The notes beneath the pieces were generated by a model. It searched no databases, was not told where the DNA came from, and was given only the letters and a program-made list of their open reading frames with translations. 64,000 nt of DNA from Clostridium sp. AM33-3 (GTDB taxonomy: Bacteria; Bacillota; Clostridia; Lachnospirales; Lachnospiraceae). The translations under genes were made by a program, and so were the position numbers. This document shows, piece by piece, positions 24,149-33,910 of this stretch; the stretch's first letter is position 1; each line of letters starts with the position of its first letter. The stretch is taken from positions 1-64,000 of the forward strand of contig NZ_QUIV01000013.1 of the NCBI RefSeq assembly GCF_003480315.1. The letters run 5' to 3'.

Positions 24149-24835
24149 ATGCCGCACATTCTTATCACCGATGATGATCCGCACCTGCGCCGCCTGGTGC
24201 GTACCTATGCAGAACTGGAAGGCTTCGAATGCACAGAGGCCGGAGAAGGAGCCGCCGCGGTCACTGCTTTAAAGCAAAGTACCTTTGACCTGGTGCTTTT
24301 GGATGTCATGATGCCGGGACCGGACGGCTTTGAAACCCTCGAAGCCATCCGCGGCTTCAGCCAGGTACCGGTCATCATGCTGACCGCTCGAAATGAAGAA
24401 TATGATAAATTAAACGGATTCCGGCTCGGCGTCGATGACTATGTTGCAAAGCCATTCAGTCCCAAAGAGCTGATGGCCCGCATCGGAGCCGTGCTGCGCC
24501 GCACCCAGGTCCATACATCAGCACCTGTCACAAAAGAGCTTGCCTTTGGCGGACTTTCCATTTTCCCGGATTCCCGGATCGTCACATTAGACGAAAAGAA
24601 GATCTCTCTGCCGCCCAAGGAATTTGACCTGCTCTACAAGCTGGCACAGAACGAACATATCGTCCTGAGCCGCGACAAACTGCTGGAGACCGTATGGGGG
24701 TACCGGTACTGCGGGGATGCCCGCACCGTGGACACACACATCAAGTCCCTGCGGGAACACATCGGCCCTTACCGGAAGCTGATCCAGACTGTATGGGGAG
24801 TGGGGTATAAATTTGAAAAAACAGAGGAAAATTAG
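24149..24835 (+). CDS. OmpR/PhoB-family response regulator
   Basis: 228 residues. Receiver domain with Asp9-Asp10 acid pocket, phosphoacceptor Asp52 (LVLLDVMMPGPDG), Thr79 and Lys101 (VAKPFSP); C-terminal winged helix (ISLPPKEFDLLYKLAQNE, TVDTHIKSLREHIG). It overlaps the sensor kinase gene by 23 bases. Its position opposite the RND operon and the tandem repeats between them make it the probable regulator of efflux. Confidence 0.94.
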   Translation: MPHILITDDDPHLRRLVRTYAELEGFECTEAGEGAAAVTALKQSTFDLVLLDVMMPGPDGFETLEAIRGFSQVPVIMLTARNEEYDKLNGFRLGVDDYVAKPFSPKELMARIGAVLRRTQVHTSAPVTKELAFGGLSIFPDSRIVTLDEKKISLPPKEFDLLYKLAQNEHIVLSRDKLLETVWGYRYCGDARTVDTHIKSLREHIGPYRKLIQTVWGVGYKFEKTEEN

Positions 24836-26393
24836 ACTTTCTGCCCTGAAAAACCGGATGGTGTTCCGGCTCTGGGCCTTTATGATGATCCCGGTCATGT
24901 TCGGGATCGGCTTTATGTGGGTAGTACAGATTTTTCTGTTTGAACAGAATTACGCGAATGCCGCCGTTAACGAAGCTCTGAACCGGCTTTCCCCGGTCAT
25001 GGAGGATTTGCGTACCCGCGATATCGGAGAGGATGAAAAGCTCTTATCCTTTATCAGCCACATCGGCGGAGAGCTGCTCCTGGTCTCTGAGGACGGCACC
25101 CTCATTAAAATGTACTCTTCCGGACATCTGGTGCAGCCACAGGAATGGGAGCGTAAACTCAACGATCCGGAGATGACCCGCCAGAAACCTGATTTCAGGG
25201 AGTTGCTGGCCGGCCGCCCCTACCGGCACATTGAGCGGATGCACGGAAAGATCATCGGCTATGAGCTTGGTTTCCCGGTCACCTGCAACGGAGAACATAA
25301 CTATCTGATCCTGCGCAACGCCCTGATGACCCGGGCCGTTTTAAACCTGAACCGTTCCCAGCTCATCATTCTGAGCATTCTTCTGACCGGCATCGCATCG
25401 GTACTGGCTGCAGTCCTGTCCAGACAGTTTTCCCGTCCCATCTTTCAGATCAAAAGTGCGGTGGACAAGCTGACCGAAAACGACTTTTCCATCGACCCGG
25501 ATCTGGAACGCCAGGACGAGCTCGGGCAGCTGTCCCAATCCGTCGGGCAGCTGCGGCTGGCCTTACAGCGGCTGGATATTCTGCGCCGGGAGGTCATCGC
25601 CAACGTCTCCCATGAGCTGCGCTCCCCGTTAGCTCTCATCACCGGCTATGCGGAGATGGTGCGGGACATCACCTGGAAAGATGACGAGCTGCGCAATGAA
25701 AATCTGAATCTCATCATCAGCGAGTCCAACCGCATGAGCGAGATGGTAAACGACATTCTCGACTATTCCCAGTTTTCCGCCGGCTACAGCAGCTTAAAGA
25801 AGGAATGGTGCGATTTACGGGATATCGTAACAGCCGAGCTGACCCGCTGCAGACAGGCAGCTGCCGAGCATGGCATCACGCTGACACTGCTGGTGACAGA
25901 GGAAACCTCTGACCGCAGGTCATCTGCTTCGGCTGCTGATGTGCAATCCTCCCGGCCGTTTTTCTTTGAGGTCGATGCCCTGAAAATGAGCCAGGTCATG
26001 CGCAACCTGCTAAACAATGCCATCAACCACACACCGGAAAATCAGGAAATCCGGATCTGTCTGACTCCGCAGCCGGCTGCGCGTTTTCAGGAGCTTGCCG
26101 GCGCACCGATTCTGACTGGCAATACAGCTTCCTTCACCGGCGACACATCGGCAGAAGCAGCTTTTTCCGTTTCCTGCTGCCTTGTCGAGGTCATCAATCC
26201 CGGTGATCCGATTCCCGAAGAGGACCGTGCTATCATCTGGGAGCGCTACCAGCGCAGCCAGCACCAGAACGGGCGCAGGCTCGGGACCGGCATCGGACTT
26301 TCCATTGTCAGCACGATCCTAAAGGCACATCAGATGCCGTACGGAGTGGACTGCCAAAATGGTTATAATGATTTCTGGTTTTTGTGCCGTTGA
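24813..26393 (+). CDS. sensor histidine kinase
   Basis: 526 residues from a TTG at 24813 with GGGGAGTGGGG upstream. Two membrane helices (about 20-43 and 183-202) bracket an extracytoplasmic sensor of about 140 residues; a HAMP domain follows (about 203-255), then HisKA with His267 in NVSHELRSPLALITGY, and HATPase with NNAINHTPENQ and GTGIGLSIV. It forms a pair with the preceding response regulator. Its 3' end overlaps the convergent hydrolase gene by 31 bases. Confidence 0.94.
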   Translation: MKKQRKIRLSALKNRMVFRLWAFMMIPVMFGIGFMWVVQIFLFEQNYANAAVNEALNRLSPVMEDLRTRDIGEDEKLLSFISHIGGELLLVSEDGTLIKMYSSGHLVQPQEWERKLNDPEMTRQKPDFRELLAGRPYRHIERMHGKIIGYELGFPVTCNGEHNYLILRNALMTRAVLNLNRSQLIILSILLTGIASVLAAVLSRQFSRPIFQIKSAVDKLTENDFSIDPDLERQDELGQLSQSVGQLRLALQRLDILRREVIANVSHELRSPLALITGYAEMVRDITWKDDELRNENLNLIISESNRMSEMVNDILDYSQFSAGYSSLKKEWCDLRDIVTAELTRCRQAAAEHGITLTLLVTEETSDRRSSASAADVQSSRPFFFEVDALKMSQVMRNLLNNAINHTPENQEIRICLTPQPAARFQELAGAPILTGNTASFTGDTSAEAAFSVSCCLVEVINPGDPIPEEDRAIIWERYQRSQHQNGRRLGTGIGLSIVSTILKAHQMPYGVDCQNGYNDFWFLCR

Positions 26394-27298
26394 ATGATTT
26401 CTTTCATGAAACGGTCTGCCGCATCCACAGCCTCCGGTGTCCAGAACTCGGAACCGCCGTGGTCCGCGCCGTCCACCAGATACAACGTTGCTTCTTTTCC
26501 GCATTCCTTTAACTTCTTATATAAACGCACACTCTGATAGGGACTCACCTTGCGGTCCTTGGTTCCGTGCATGATCCACACAGGCGGGAGCTTAGTCTCC
26601 GGGCGGATATAAGTCACAGCCGTTGCCCGGGCTGCAAGCTCCGGATGCTCTCTTAAGTTTGCTCCCACCTCCATGCCTTCCGGGCTGGTCTCCAGATGAT
26701 GCTCCAATGTATCCGGGAAATCATCCATCTCTGTCATGCTTACCGCACCGTAGTAATCCAGGATTCCCATGACATCTGCAGATACTCCCGGATATACGGA
26801 GGCATCCAGCCACGGCTCCTGATCTGCCAGAGCTGCAAACACGGCGGTATGGCCGCCTGAGGAACAGCCGCCCAGGAAAAAGTTTTCCCCGTCCAGATGG
26901 TAATCTGCCGCATGCAGGCGCATAAAGCGGACTGCATTTCTGGCATCCTGAATCGGTGCCGGAAAATGGGCAATTCCGGAATGACGATACTGCACCACAG
27001 CTACCACATATCCGCGGGCAGCCAGTCTCGCATAATGCGGGCAGCTCTTATACACATCCTGTACGCCCCAGGCAGACCCCTGCACAAACACAAAACATGG
27101 ATGAAGCTTTTCCGGCTCGTTTCTGGTATATGGCTCCAGAATCTGAAGCACCAGCGTATGACCGTCCACTTCTGCATACGGAATATCATGCCAATGGTAA
27201 ACTCCCGGCTCATCTCCGGTGGTCGGGATATGGATTGCCCCTTCCACCTCTTCGGTCAGTCCCGGATATTCCTCATATTCCCACACTTTTACTTCCAT
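26363..27298 (-). CDS. alpha/beta hydrolase (BD-FAE/carboxylesterase-like)
   Basis: 311 residues without signal peptide. The oxyanion strand FVQGSAWGVQ, nucleophile Ser146 in GGCSSGGH, the acid near WIMHGTKDRKVSP and the His in VDGADHGGSEFW form the triad. The fold matches BD-FAE/esterase-lipase proteins acting on esters of small molecules or carbohydrates. It is co-oriented with the molybdenum-enzyme genes, 37 bases after the FeS subunit, so it may handle the same substrate after de-esterification. Confidence 0.85.
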   Translation of the reverse strand: MEVKVWEYEEYPGLTEEVEGAIHIPTTGDEPGVYHWHDIPYAEVDGHTLVLQILEPYTRNEPEKLHPCFVFVQGSAWGVQDVYKSCPHYARLAARGYVVAVVQYRHSGIAHFPAPIQDARNAVRFMRLHAADYHLDGENFFLGGCSSGGHTAVFAALADQEPWLDASVYPGVSADVMGILDYYGAVSMTEMDDFPDTLEHHLETSPEGMEVGANLREHPELAARATAVTYIRPETKLPPVWIMHGTKDRKVSPYQSVRLYKKLKECGKEATLYLVDGADHGGSEFWTPEAVDAADRFMKEIIQRHKNQKSL

Positions 27299-27334
27299 CT
27301 ATTTTATTCTCCTTTCTACTGCTGCCGTCCCTGC

Positions 27335-27859
27335 CTATACCTGGGCCTTCAGCATCTGCATACTGGTCATACGCAGGGAATGCTCCTTCGGGATCTGTTC
27401 CTCCGGTGCTTCCAGATCAACCAGCTTCAATGCTCCAAACGGGCAGGCCTTGACGCAGGCCGGAAGCATACCTTGATGTACCCGCACATAGCAGCCGTCA
27501 CATTTGATCATCTTTCCATTTTCTCCGAAGGATGGAATTCCGTACGGACAGGCCATGGCACAGCTGTGACAGCCAATACAGTTTGTGGTATCATAAACCG
27601 TAAGATTTGTCTCCGGGTCTTTCCTGAGACAGGCACTCGGACAGCCGGTGATGCAGGGCGCATCCTCACAGTGCATACAGGCTAAGGAGAGCCGGTGATA
27701 ACTGACACGGTTATTCTTTTCAAGCTCCATATCGAAAATATTACGGTACGGGCGCTGTCCTTCCCTGACTTCATAATCATTCTGGTCCATACAGGCTACC
27801 GCGCAGGCACCGCAGGCCACACATTTGCTCAGATCGAGATCGATCGCGTATTTTTTCAC
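27335..27859 (-). CDS. 4Fe-4S ferredoxin-type subunit of molybdoenzyme
   Basis: 174 residues with four Cys clusters: CVACGACAVAC near residue 15, CMHCEDAPCITGCPSAC about 60, CIGCHSCAMACPYG about 93, and KCDGCYVRVHQGMLPACVKACP about 120 (partly shown). This is the DmsB/NrfC/HybA-type electron-transfer subunit. Its start overlaps the catalytic subunit stop as ATGA, consistent with a stable complex. No Tat or membrane anchor is present in either subunit, so the complex is cytoplasmic. Confidence 0.92.
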   Translation of the reverse strand: MKKYAIDLDLSKCVACGACAVACMDQNDYEVREGQRPYRNIFDMELEKNNRVSYHRLSLACMHCEDAPCITGCPSACLRKDPETNLTVYDTTNCIGCHSCAMACPYGIPSFGENGKMIKCDGCYVRVHQGMLPACVKACPFGALKLVDLEAPEEQIPKEHSLRMTSMQMLKAQV

Positions 27860-29991
27860 TGCTGCACCTTCTTTCTCATTCCACAGCGCGTGGAATTGTA
27901 TGCCGGGAAACCGGAATAAGGATCCACATGCGTACCAGACATCAGGGAATTGACATCTGCCTCCGAATATCCATGATAGAAAAAGACCACAGATTTTGGA
28001 ACCTTATGACTCGGCATAGCCTTTACGCAGATACAGCCGCGTTCCGTATAAAGTTCCATGTCATCTCCGGCTTCAATGCCCAGTTCCTTTGCATCCTCCA
28101 CAGACAGCTCCGCTGTCGGATCCGGTCTTAAGCTGCGTGCCCATTTGACCTTATGAAGACGGGAATGGATCGCATTCGGAATACGCCCGCCGGAACAGAG
28201 CTGGTACGGATAAAGCTCCGGATCTGCCTCATCAAGCGGCTCGCAGTAGGTCGGAAGCGGATCCAGGTGCCATTCCGGATGAGATGCAATGAGCTCCGAA
28301 TACAGTTCAAACTTTCCGGTCGGTGTCAGAAGTCCCCGCTCCAGATGCTCACCCGGAGCAGATTTTTTTACATTCGGTACCTTAATCGGAACATCACTGT
28401 TCTTCAGTTCCTCCACGGTAATGTCAAGATCACGGAGAATGAATTCCAGGTTTTTCTCATAGCCTGCTTCCAGCTCCTCATCGCCCAGACCAAGCTTTTT
28501 TGCCAGCTCCGCGATGATCTCCGTATCGGATTTACTCTCTCCCACCCGGTCAATGGCCGGTTTCGTATACCATGCATAGCAACCTGGATAGGTTTCCAGC
28601 TCACCGCGCTCATAGGAGGTGCAGACCGGAAGAACGAGATCCGCAAGCATCGCCGTATCCGTCAGGAACAGATCGGTATCTACAAAATAATCCAGCTTCA
28701 GCAATGCCTCTTTCACATACTGGTCATCCGGCAGCATCCGGTAATTCATTCCCATAGCAAAGAGCGCCTTAACCGGATACGGTTTTTCTTCCATGATCTG
28801 TCTTGCCAGATCCACACACTGCATCTCCTTTTCCATATGATACCACAGTGGAAAACGCTCTGCTCCTACCGCCGGTTTCGCATTCTCAGGCTCTGTCACC
28901 TCTGCAAATTCTTCATCCCGGGTCACAAATCCGGCCATCTGGTGTGTAAAGCTGTGAAGTCCCGGAAGCTGACCGCCTTCCCGGTCATAATTGCCGGTCA
29001 GTGCCAGAAGCGCCATGATCGCACGATAATTCTGGAAGCCGTTTTTATGGTGGGGAATTGGGGCACTATTTTCATTGATACACATAGAGCTGCTTTCCCA
29101 AATCATCCGACAAGCCTCAAGCACCTGTTCATAAGGAACTCCGGTCAGAGCTTCGACATTACTTTCATTAAATTGCTTTACATACGCCTTATATTCTTCA
29201 AATCCATGCACATACTTCTCAATATACGCTGCATCAATCCATCCGTTTTCTATCAGGATGTTTCCCATGCACAAAGCCAGAGCGCCATCGGTTCCGGGAT
29301 ACGGACGAAGGTAGAGATCACAAAGGCGCTCGACCGCAGGAGTGATTTTAGGATCAACAATAATAACCTTCATGCCCTTTTCACGGCGTTTTTCAATCGC
29401 AGTTGCCTTGGCATATCCGGAAAAATACGGATTCATAGCCCAGCCTAAATACAGATCTGTATGCGCCATATCCGGACGCGCCAGCTGTCCGGACGCCGTT
29501 TTCCAGGCCATCCAGCCGGCTGTCATACAAGTACTGGATTCCGTGCCGAAATTCATGGTTCCAAAGGAATGTGCCAGGCGCCGCAGCCACGGACGGTACC
29601 ACTTATTATAGCCGCCGAAAAACGCCACTGCATCTGCTCCGTATTCTGCCTTGATCCCATTTAACCGGGAAGCGATCTCATCATAGGCCTGTTCCCAGGT
29701 GATCGGTTCAAATTTTCCTTCTCCCCGCTCGCCAACCCGCTTAAGCGGAGTCAGGATCCGGTCCTCCCGGTAAGCAAACTGACGGCCGGAAAGTCCCTTC
29801 ACACACATGCGCCCCTTACTCTGCGGATGCTCGTCCATCCCCTCAAGCTTGACCATTCTGCCGTCCCTGACGTATGCATTTACACCGCAGTTATTGGCCG
29901 GACTGCAGATTGCGCACACCGTATGGCAAACCCGGATCCCGGTTTCCTCACACGGAATTTTTGCTTTGATTAATGCTTCCAAACTATCCAT
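27856..29991 (-). CDS. molybdopterin-dependent oxidoreductase, catalytic subunit
   Basis: 711 residues from the ATG at 29991 (GAGGAG upstream, overlapping the preceding stop). An N-terminal FeS motif (Cys26, Cys29, Cys35, Cys63) is followed by DMSO-reductase-family domains; TESSTCMTAGW suggests a Cys ligand to Mo or W, as in formate dehydrogenase and Nap. The C-terminal molybdopterin-binding part has LCSGGRIPNAIHSR and VVFFYHG. Absence of a Tat signal points to a cytoplasmic enzyme. With the FAD protein and FeS subunit it could be fed by NAD(P)H. The substrate is unknown; formate and periplasmic nitrate roles look unlikely from the short length and neighbours. Confidence 0.9.
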   Translation of the reverse strand: MDSLEALIKAKIPCEETGIRVCHTVCAICSPANNCGVNAYVRDGRMVKLEGMDEHPQSKGRMCVKGLSGRQFAYREDRILTPLKRVGERGEGKFEPITWEQAYDEIASRLNGIKAEYGADAVAFFGGYNKWYRPWLRRLAHSFGTMNFGTESSTCMTAGWMAWKTASGQLARPDMAHTDLYLGWAMNPYFSGYAKATAIEKRREKGMKVIIVDPKITPAVERLCDLYLRPYPGTDGALALCMGNILIENGWIDAAYIEKYVHGFEEYKAYVKQFNESNVEALTGVPYEQVLEACRMIWESSSMCINENSAPIPHHKNGFQNYRAIMALLALTGNYDREGGQLPGLHSFTHQMAGFVTRDEEFAEVTEPENAKPAVGAERFPLWYHMEKEMQCVDLARQIMEEKPYPVKALFAMGMNYRMLPDDQYVKEALLKLDYFVDTDLFLTDTAMLADLVLPVCTSYERGELETYPGCYAWYTKPAIDRVGESKSDTEIIAELAKKLGLGDEELEAGYEKNLEFILRDLDITVEELKNSDVPIKVPNVKKSAPGEHLERGLLTPTGKFELYSELIASHPEWHLDPLPTYCEPLDEADPELYPYQLCSGGRIPNAIHSRLHKVKWARSLRPDPTAELSVEDAKELGIEAGDDMELYTERGCICVKAMPSHKVPKSVVFFYHGYSEADVNSLMSGTHVDPYSGFPAYNSTRCGMRKKVQQ

Positions 29992-31243
29992 GTAATTTCT
30001 CCTCAATCTCATCAATGAATGCTTCCGACAGACCAGCCTTCTGAAGCATAGCCCTCTGGTAATCCGGAAGGACAAACTCTTCTCCCGCAAACAGCCGCAG
30101 CATATAATTTTTCACGATACCGCTGATCCGGTAATTGTCCAGGATATTGGCACCCACGATCCGTTTTCCATCCAGCACCAGGCGTACATACAGGCTGTCT
30201 TCCAGGCTTCCGTACTCCAGCACCTCCCCCGTCAGACGGTTATCACCAAAGCCGATAAAATCCATGTTCATAAAATGTGTGATATTATGCAGGATGTTTC
30301 CGTGATACGCGACACCCTGACCTGCCATGTTGGCTCCTGCCGTCTCGCCCTGTCGGTTGGCATTGGCCCAGAGACCGATGATCTGATTCTGTCCGCTCTC
30401 CAGGTTGTTTCCCTCACAGCAATCTCCGGCTGCATACACACCCGGAACTGAGGTTTCCATATGATCGTTGACCGTAATACCGCGGACGATTGCCACCTCA
30501 TCCTTCACAGGATCCGTGATGGCTCTTGTGCCAATGCAGAGTCCGACAATATCTGCCGGAATCCGGCTTCCATCTGTCAGTACGGCGATTTTCTGCCCAT
30601 CCTCCTGCTCCATGTGGTCGATCGTTGCTCCGAATTTCAGATGAACGCCCTGAGCCTCCACCCGCTTTTCAATCTCCGCGGACACCTCCGGATAAGCTGC
30701 CAGCGGAAAAATATGAGGTGCCAGATCTAAAAGCCAGGTTTCAATGCCAAATTTATGCAGCACCTCCACCACCTTGATTCCGGCCATGGATGCACCGATC
30801 ACAACAGCATGGCGGACATTCTTCTGTTTCAGACGTTCTTTGAAGCGGATGGAATCCTCCACCGTCCGCATCAGAAAAGCATCCTCCGGATCAAGTCCCT
30901 TCACCGGCGGTGCAAACGCACGCGCACCGGTCGCGATCAGAATCCGGTCATACTGCTTTGTCTGCTGCTTCGTCTCCACCAGATGCTCTTTTGCATGTAC
31001 CCGGATGACCGGCTCCTGAATCAGGTGAAACGATATCTCCTTCCGGATCTGATCCAGATCCCCAAACGGAAACAGGCCGTCAAACTCCAGCTTTCCGAAC
31101 GCATAGTATGTTGTCAGCATCGGATTGTACGGTGCCCGGCTGGTATTGCTGTATACATCGATCTCCCCCTCCTGGTCACAGGCGCGGATCGCTTTAACCG
31201 CATGATAACCTGCCGTGCCGAATCCTACCACAGCATAGTTCAT
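29984..31243 (-). CDS. FAD-dependent pyridine nucleotide-disulfide-type oxidoreductase
   Basis: 419 residues from the ATG at 31243 with GAGAGGAGG upstream. An N-terminal FAD-binding GFGTAGYHAVKAI, the NAD-binding region VVIGASMAGIKVVEVL and the GVYAAGDC motif mark the Rossmann two-domain family (NADH oxidase, rubredoxin reductase, NirB-like). It lacks an obvious active-site disulfide. The gene precedes and overlaps the molybdoenzyme by eight bases, so it most likely passes electrons between NAD(P)H and the FeS subunit. Confidence 0.9.
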   Translation of the reverse strand: MNYAVVGFGTAGYHAVKAIRACDQEGEIDVYSNTSRAPYNPMLTTYYAFGKLEFDGLFPFGDLDQIRKEISFHLIQEPVIRVHAKEHLVETKQQTKQYDRILIATGARAFAPPVKGLDPEDAFLMRTVEDSIRFKERLKQKNVRHAVVIGASMAGIKVVEVLHKFGIETWLLDLAPHIFPLAAYPEVSAEIEKRVEAQGVHLKFGATIDHMEQEDGQKIAVLTDGSRIPADIVGLCIGTRAITDPVKDEVAIVRGITVNDHMETSVPGVYAAGDCCEGNNLESGQNQIIGLWANANRQGETAGANMAGQGVAYHGNILHNITHFMNMDFIGFGDNRLTGEVLEYGSLEDSLYVRLVLDGKRIVGANILDNYRISGIVKNYMLRLFAGEEFVLPDYQRAMLQKAGLSEAFIDEIEEKLHG

Positions 31244-31265
31244 GTTTTTCCTCCTCTCAAATACC

Positions 31266-31290
31266 GAAAAAGCCACTGAAATCCAGTGAC
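31266..31290 (-). terminator. terminator after APC permease
   Basis: On the minus strand GTCACTG/CAGTGGC (one G-U) with a 5-base loop, then TTTTT. It separates the GntR-aminotransferase-permease unit from the molybdoenzyme genes. Confidence 0.75.
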
Positions 31291-31325
31291 TTATCCGATT
31301 ATCTTTTTTCAGATTTTCAAGTCCT

Positions 31326-32642
31326 TTATTGTGCGCTCTGCTGTTCCAGCTTTGCTTTCACATTCTTATAACGGATCAGCATGATGATGATGGAAACCAG
31401 AATGAAGAGACCGATATACAGGTAATGCTTCGGCTTCAGACTGGAGAGGCTTACAAAGGAAGTAACAATGGTAACTGTCAGGCATACACAAAGAACTGCA
31501 TGCAGTTTCTTTGGTTCTATATGCAATACAGACTTTTCATAAGCTTCCGGGAACAGACTCGGAAGTCTCCAGCATGCACAGATCGTAAACAGGCCGGTCA
31601 GTTTGCTACAGCCGGTACCCATATTGGAAATATCGGTGGTATCCATGCCGGTTAAGATCGGGATCAGGCCCACAATAAAGAAGAAGAATAACAGCAGAAC
31701 CGGAGTTCCGTTTTTATTTTCCTTTGCGCAGATTTCCGGAAGCCATCCATCCATGGCAGCTCTCTGAAGAGAACGGGTAGTCCAGGACAGTGTTCCGTTC
31801 AGGGTTGTTAACAGGGCGAACCATGCACCGCCGATAACAAAAAACAGATAAACCGGTGCAGGGAATACTTCTTTTGCTACAACCGAAATATTGACACCTG
31901 CTACCTTATCTAACGGAAGCACGCAGGCAGCTACAATACCGACAAATGCATAAAAGATTGCAACGATCGCGGTGGAAAGGATCATGGCCTTCGGAATATT
32001 CTTTCCCGGATTCTCGATTTCTCCGCCATTCTCAGCCAGGAAGCTTGCGCCGCCACATGCAAAGGACAGAAGCGTTGCGCCCTGCAGGAAGTTTTTCAGG
32101 CCGTGAGGCATGATGTTGGATGCGGAAAATTCCAGTGCAGACCAGTCAACCTTCGGAAGACCGAATACGATATAAATGAACAGGGAAATCAGAAGCAGGG
32201 AAACCATCACCTTCTGAACCTTCGCAGAGGTTTTCAGACCGATCAGGTTTACGATCACTGCCGCAGTCAGGGCGCCAACCGCAACCACGGTCTGGTTTAC
32301 TGACGGAAAGATCACGCCAACATAGCTTGCAAAGCCGATTGCGAACGTGGATACCAACACCTGCTGCAAAATAAACATCAGAAGAAATACAAATGCGATC
32401 CTCGGCCCCAAAAGCTTCTTGGCATACACATAGCTTCCGCCGGTTGCCGGCATACTGGAAGAAAGTGTTGCCATCGGGATCAGGCTGATCAGTGAGATGA
32501 TCGCTGCAAGAAAATATCCGTACGGAGCGCCGTGTCCAGTCAGTCCGATTACGATTGCTGTCAGTACAAACACACCGGAACCTACGATCTGGCCAATACA
32601 AAAGCCCATGCAGTCCCAAAAATTCAGTTTTTTCGTCTCCAT
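31326..32642 (-). CDS. APC-family amino acid permease
   Basis: 438 residues, about twelve membrane helices, with the family's first helix signature GFCIGQIVGSGVFVLTAIV and ATGGSYVYAKKLLG. It starts three bases after the aminotransferase stop, so the two are co-translated. The partner being a PatB/MalY-type lyase suggests a sulfur amino acid or cystathionine-like substrate; that is inference. Confidence 0.88.
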   Translation of the reverse strand: METKKLNFWDCMGFCIGQIVGSGVFVLTAIVIGLTGHGAPYGYFLAAIISLISLIPMATLSSSMPATGGSYVYAKKLLGPRIAFVFLLMFILQQVLVSTFAIGFASYVGVIFPSVNQTVVAVGALTAAVIVNLIGLKTSAKVQKVMVSLLLISLFIYIVFGLPKVDWSALEFSASNIMPHGLKNFLQGATLLSFACGGASFLAENGGEIENPGKNIPKAMILSTAIVAIFYAFVGIVAACVLPLDKVAGVNISVVAKEVFPAPVYLFFVIGGAWFALLTTLNGTLSWTTRSLQRAAMDGWLPEICAKENKNGTPVLLLFFFFIVGLIPILTGMDTTDISNMGTGCSKLTGLFTICACWRLPSLFPEAYEKSVLHIEPKKLHAVLCVCLTVTIVTSFVSLSSLKPKHYLYIGLFILVSIIIMLIRYKNVKAKLEQQSAQ

Positions 32643-32645
32643 TTG

Positions 32646-33827
32646 TTATACCCCTTTTCTCCAGTCTGATACAAACTGTACCAGTTTCTCCATACCCTCT
32701 TCGAGCCTTTTGCGCGGACAGCCAAAGTTGAACCGCAGAAAATGCTCTCCGTCTCCGCCATAGGAAGTACCGCCTCCCACTGCAATGCCATAATGATCCG
32801 CCAGTGTTTTCTGGATTTCATCGGAGGTCATTCCCAGTGCGCTGCAGTCCAGCCACATCAGATACGTTCCTTCCGGCTTCACCGGCTTGATCTCCGGCGC
32901 GTGCACGGCAAGATAATGAATGATAAACTCTGCATTTTCTGTCAGATACGCATTCTGCTGGTCCACCCACTCATCACCGTAGGTGTAGCAGGCCTCGATT
33001 GCCGCGTTAGACAGGCAGTTCGGGCTCATAAGCCATGCTTCCCGAAGAGATGCCTCCTGTCTCTTTTTGTATTCCGGATTCGGAATGATGCTGCAGGATG
33101 AGTGCAGACCGGCCATATTGAAGGTCTTGCTGATTGCAGTGTAAACGATCATCCTGTCATATACGTCTGCAAAGCAGGCTGCCGAGGTATACTGATTGCC
33201 GTAGAGGGCCACATCACCGTGGATCTCATCGGAGAACAGCCATACCGAATATTTTCTGCACAGCATAACCACCCGTTCCACCTCATCCCGCGTCCAGACA
33301 CGTCCGACCGGGTTATGGGGATTGCAGAATATCATAGCCTTCACCCCACCGGCCAGCTTCCTTTCGAAATCTTCCCAGTTAATGCTGTAGCGTCCGTCCT
33401 GATAGATCAGCGGACAGTCTACCTCTTTTCGCTCCTGGGTGCGGATCGCCACAAAAAACGGATCATACACCGGTGTAAAGACAAGCACCTGATCTCCCGG
33501 CTCTGTAAAGCCTCTGATTGAAAACCAGATGGATGTCACGACGCCTTCTGACGGTGAAAATGCCTCCACCGGAAGATCCACATGATGACGGCGCTGATAC
33601 CATGCCCGGACCGTCTCATTGGTCCGTTTTCCGGTTGACGTATAACCAAACAGCGGATGTTCCAGACGCTTCTGAATTGCAGTCACGGCCTCCGGAAGTG
33701 TTCCGAAATCCGTATCTGCGATCCAGAAGGGGATCAGCCCGGTCGGAACGCCAAACTTAAACTGACGATCCCATTTAATGGAATCGGTATCCACACGATC
33801 CCAAACCTTATCAAAATCGTATTTCAT
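32646..33827 (-). CDS. MalY/PatB-family PLP enzyme (C-S lyase/aminotransferase)
   Basis: 393 residues from the ATG at 33827 (GGGTGGAGG upstream). Fold-type I PLP enzyme: FWIADTDFGTLPEAV, CNPHNPVGRVW, FSDEIHGDVALYG and the PLP lysine in TAISKTFNMAGLHSS, with a closing FRFNFGCPRKRLEEG. This set is typical of MalY/PatB cystathionine beta-lyases that cleave cystathionine or Cys conjugates. It is followed immediately by the permease and preceded by a GntR regulator. Confidence 0.9.
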   Translation of the reverse strand: MKYDFDKVWDRVDTDSIKWDRQFKFGVPTGLIPFWIADTDFGTLPEAVTAIQKRLEHPLFGYTSTGKRTNETVRAWYQRRHHVDLPVEAFSPSEGVVTSIWFSIRGFTEPGDQVLVFTPVYDPFFVAIRTQERKEVDCPLIYQDGRYSINWEDFERKLAGGVKAMIFCNPHNPVGRVWTRDEVERVVMLCRKYSVWLFSDEIHGDVALYGNQYTSAACFADVYDRMIVYTAISKTFNMAGLHSSCSIIPNPEYKKRQEASLREAWLMSPNCLSNAAIEACYTYGDEWVDQQNAYLTENAEFIIHYLAVHAPEIKPVKPEGTYLMWLDCSALGMTSDEIQKTLADHYGIAVGGGTSYGGDGEHFLRFNFGCPRKRLEEGMEKLVQFVSDWRKGV

Positions 33828-33910
33828 TTTGTACCTCCACCCCTTAAAGGTTTTATGTTCCATTTTTCCGGAAAGCCGGGCCCTGGTTCTCTGAAAAAAT
33901 ATCACCTGTT

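Noticed and set aside
28153..29448. 431-codon plus-strand open frame opposite the molybdoenzyme gene
   Set aside because: Its sequence is low-information and basic, has no ribosome site, and mirrors a conserved gene on the other strand.
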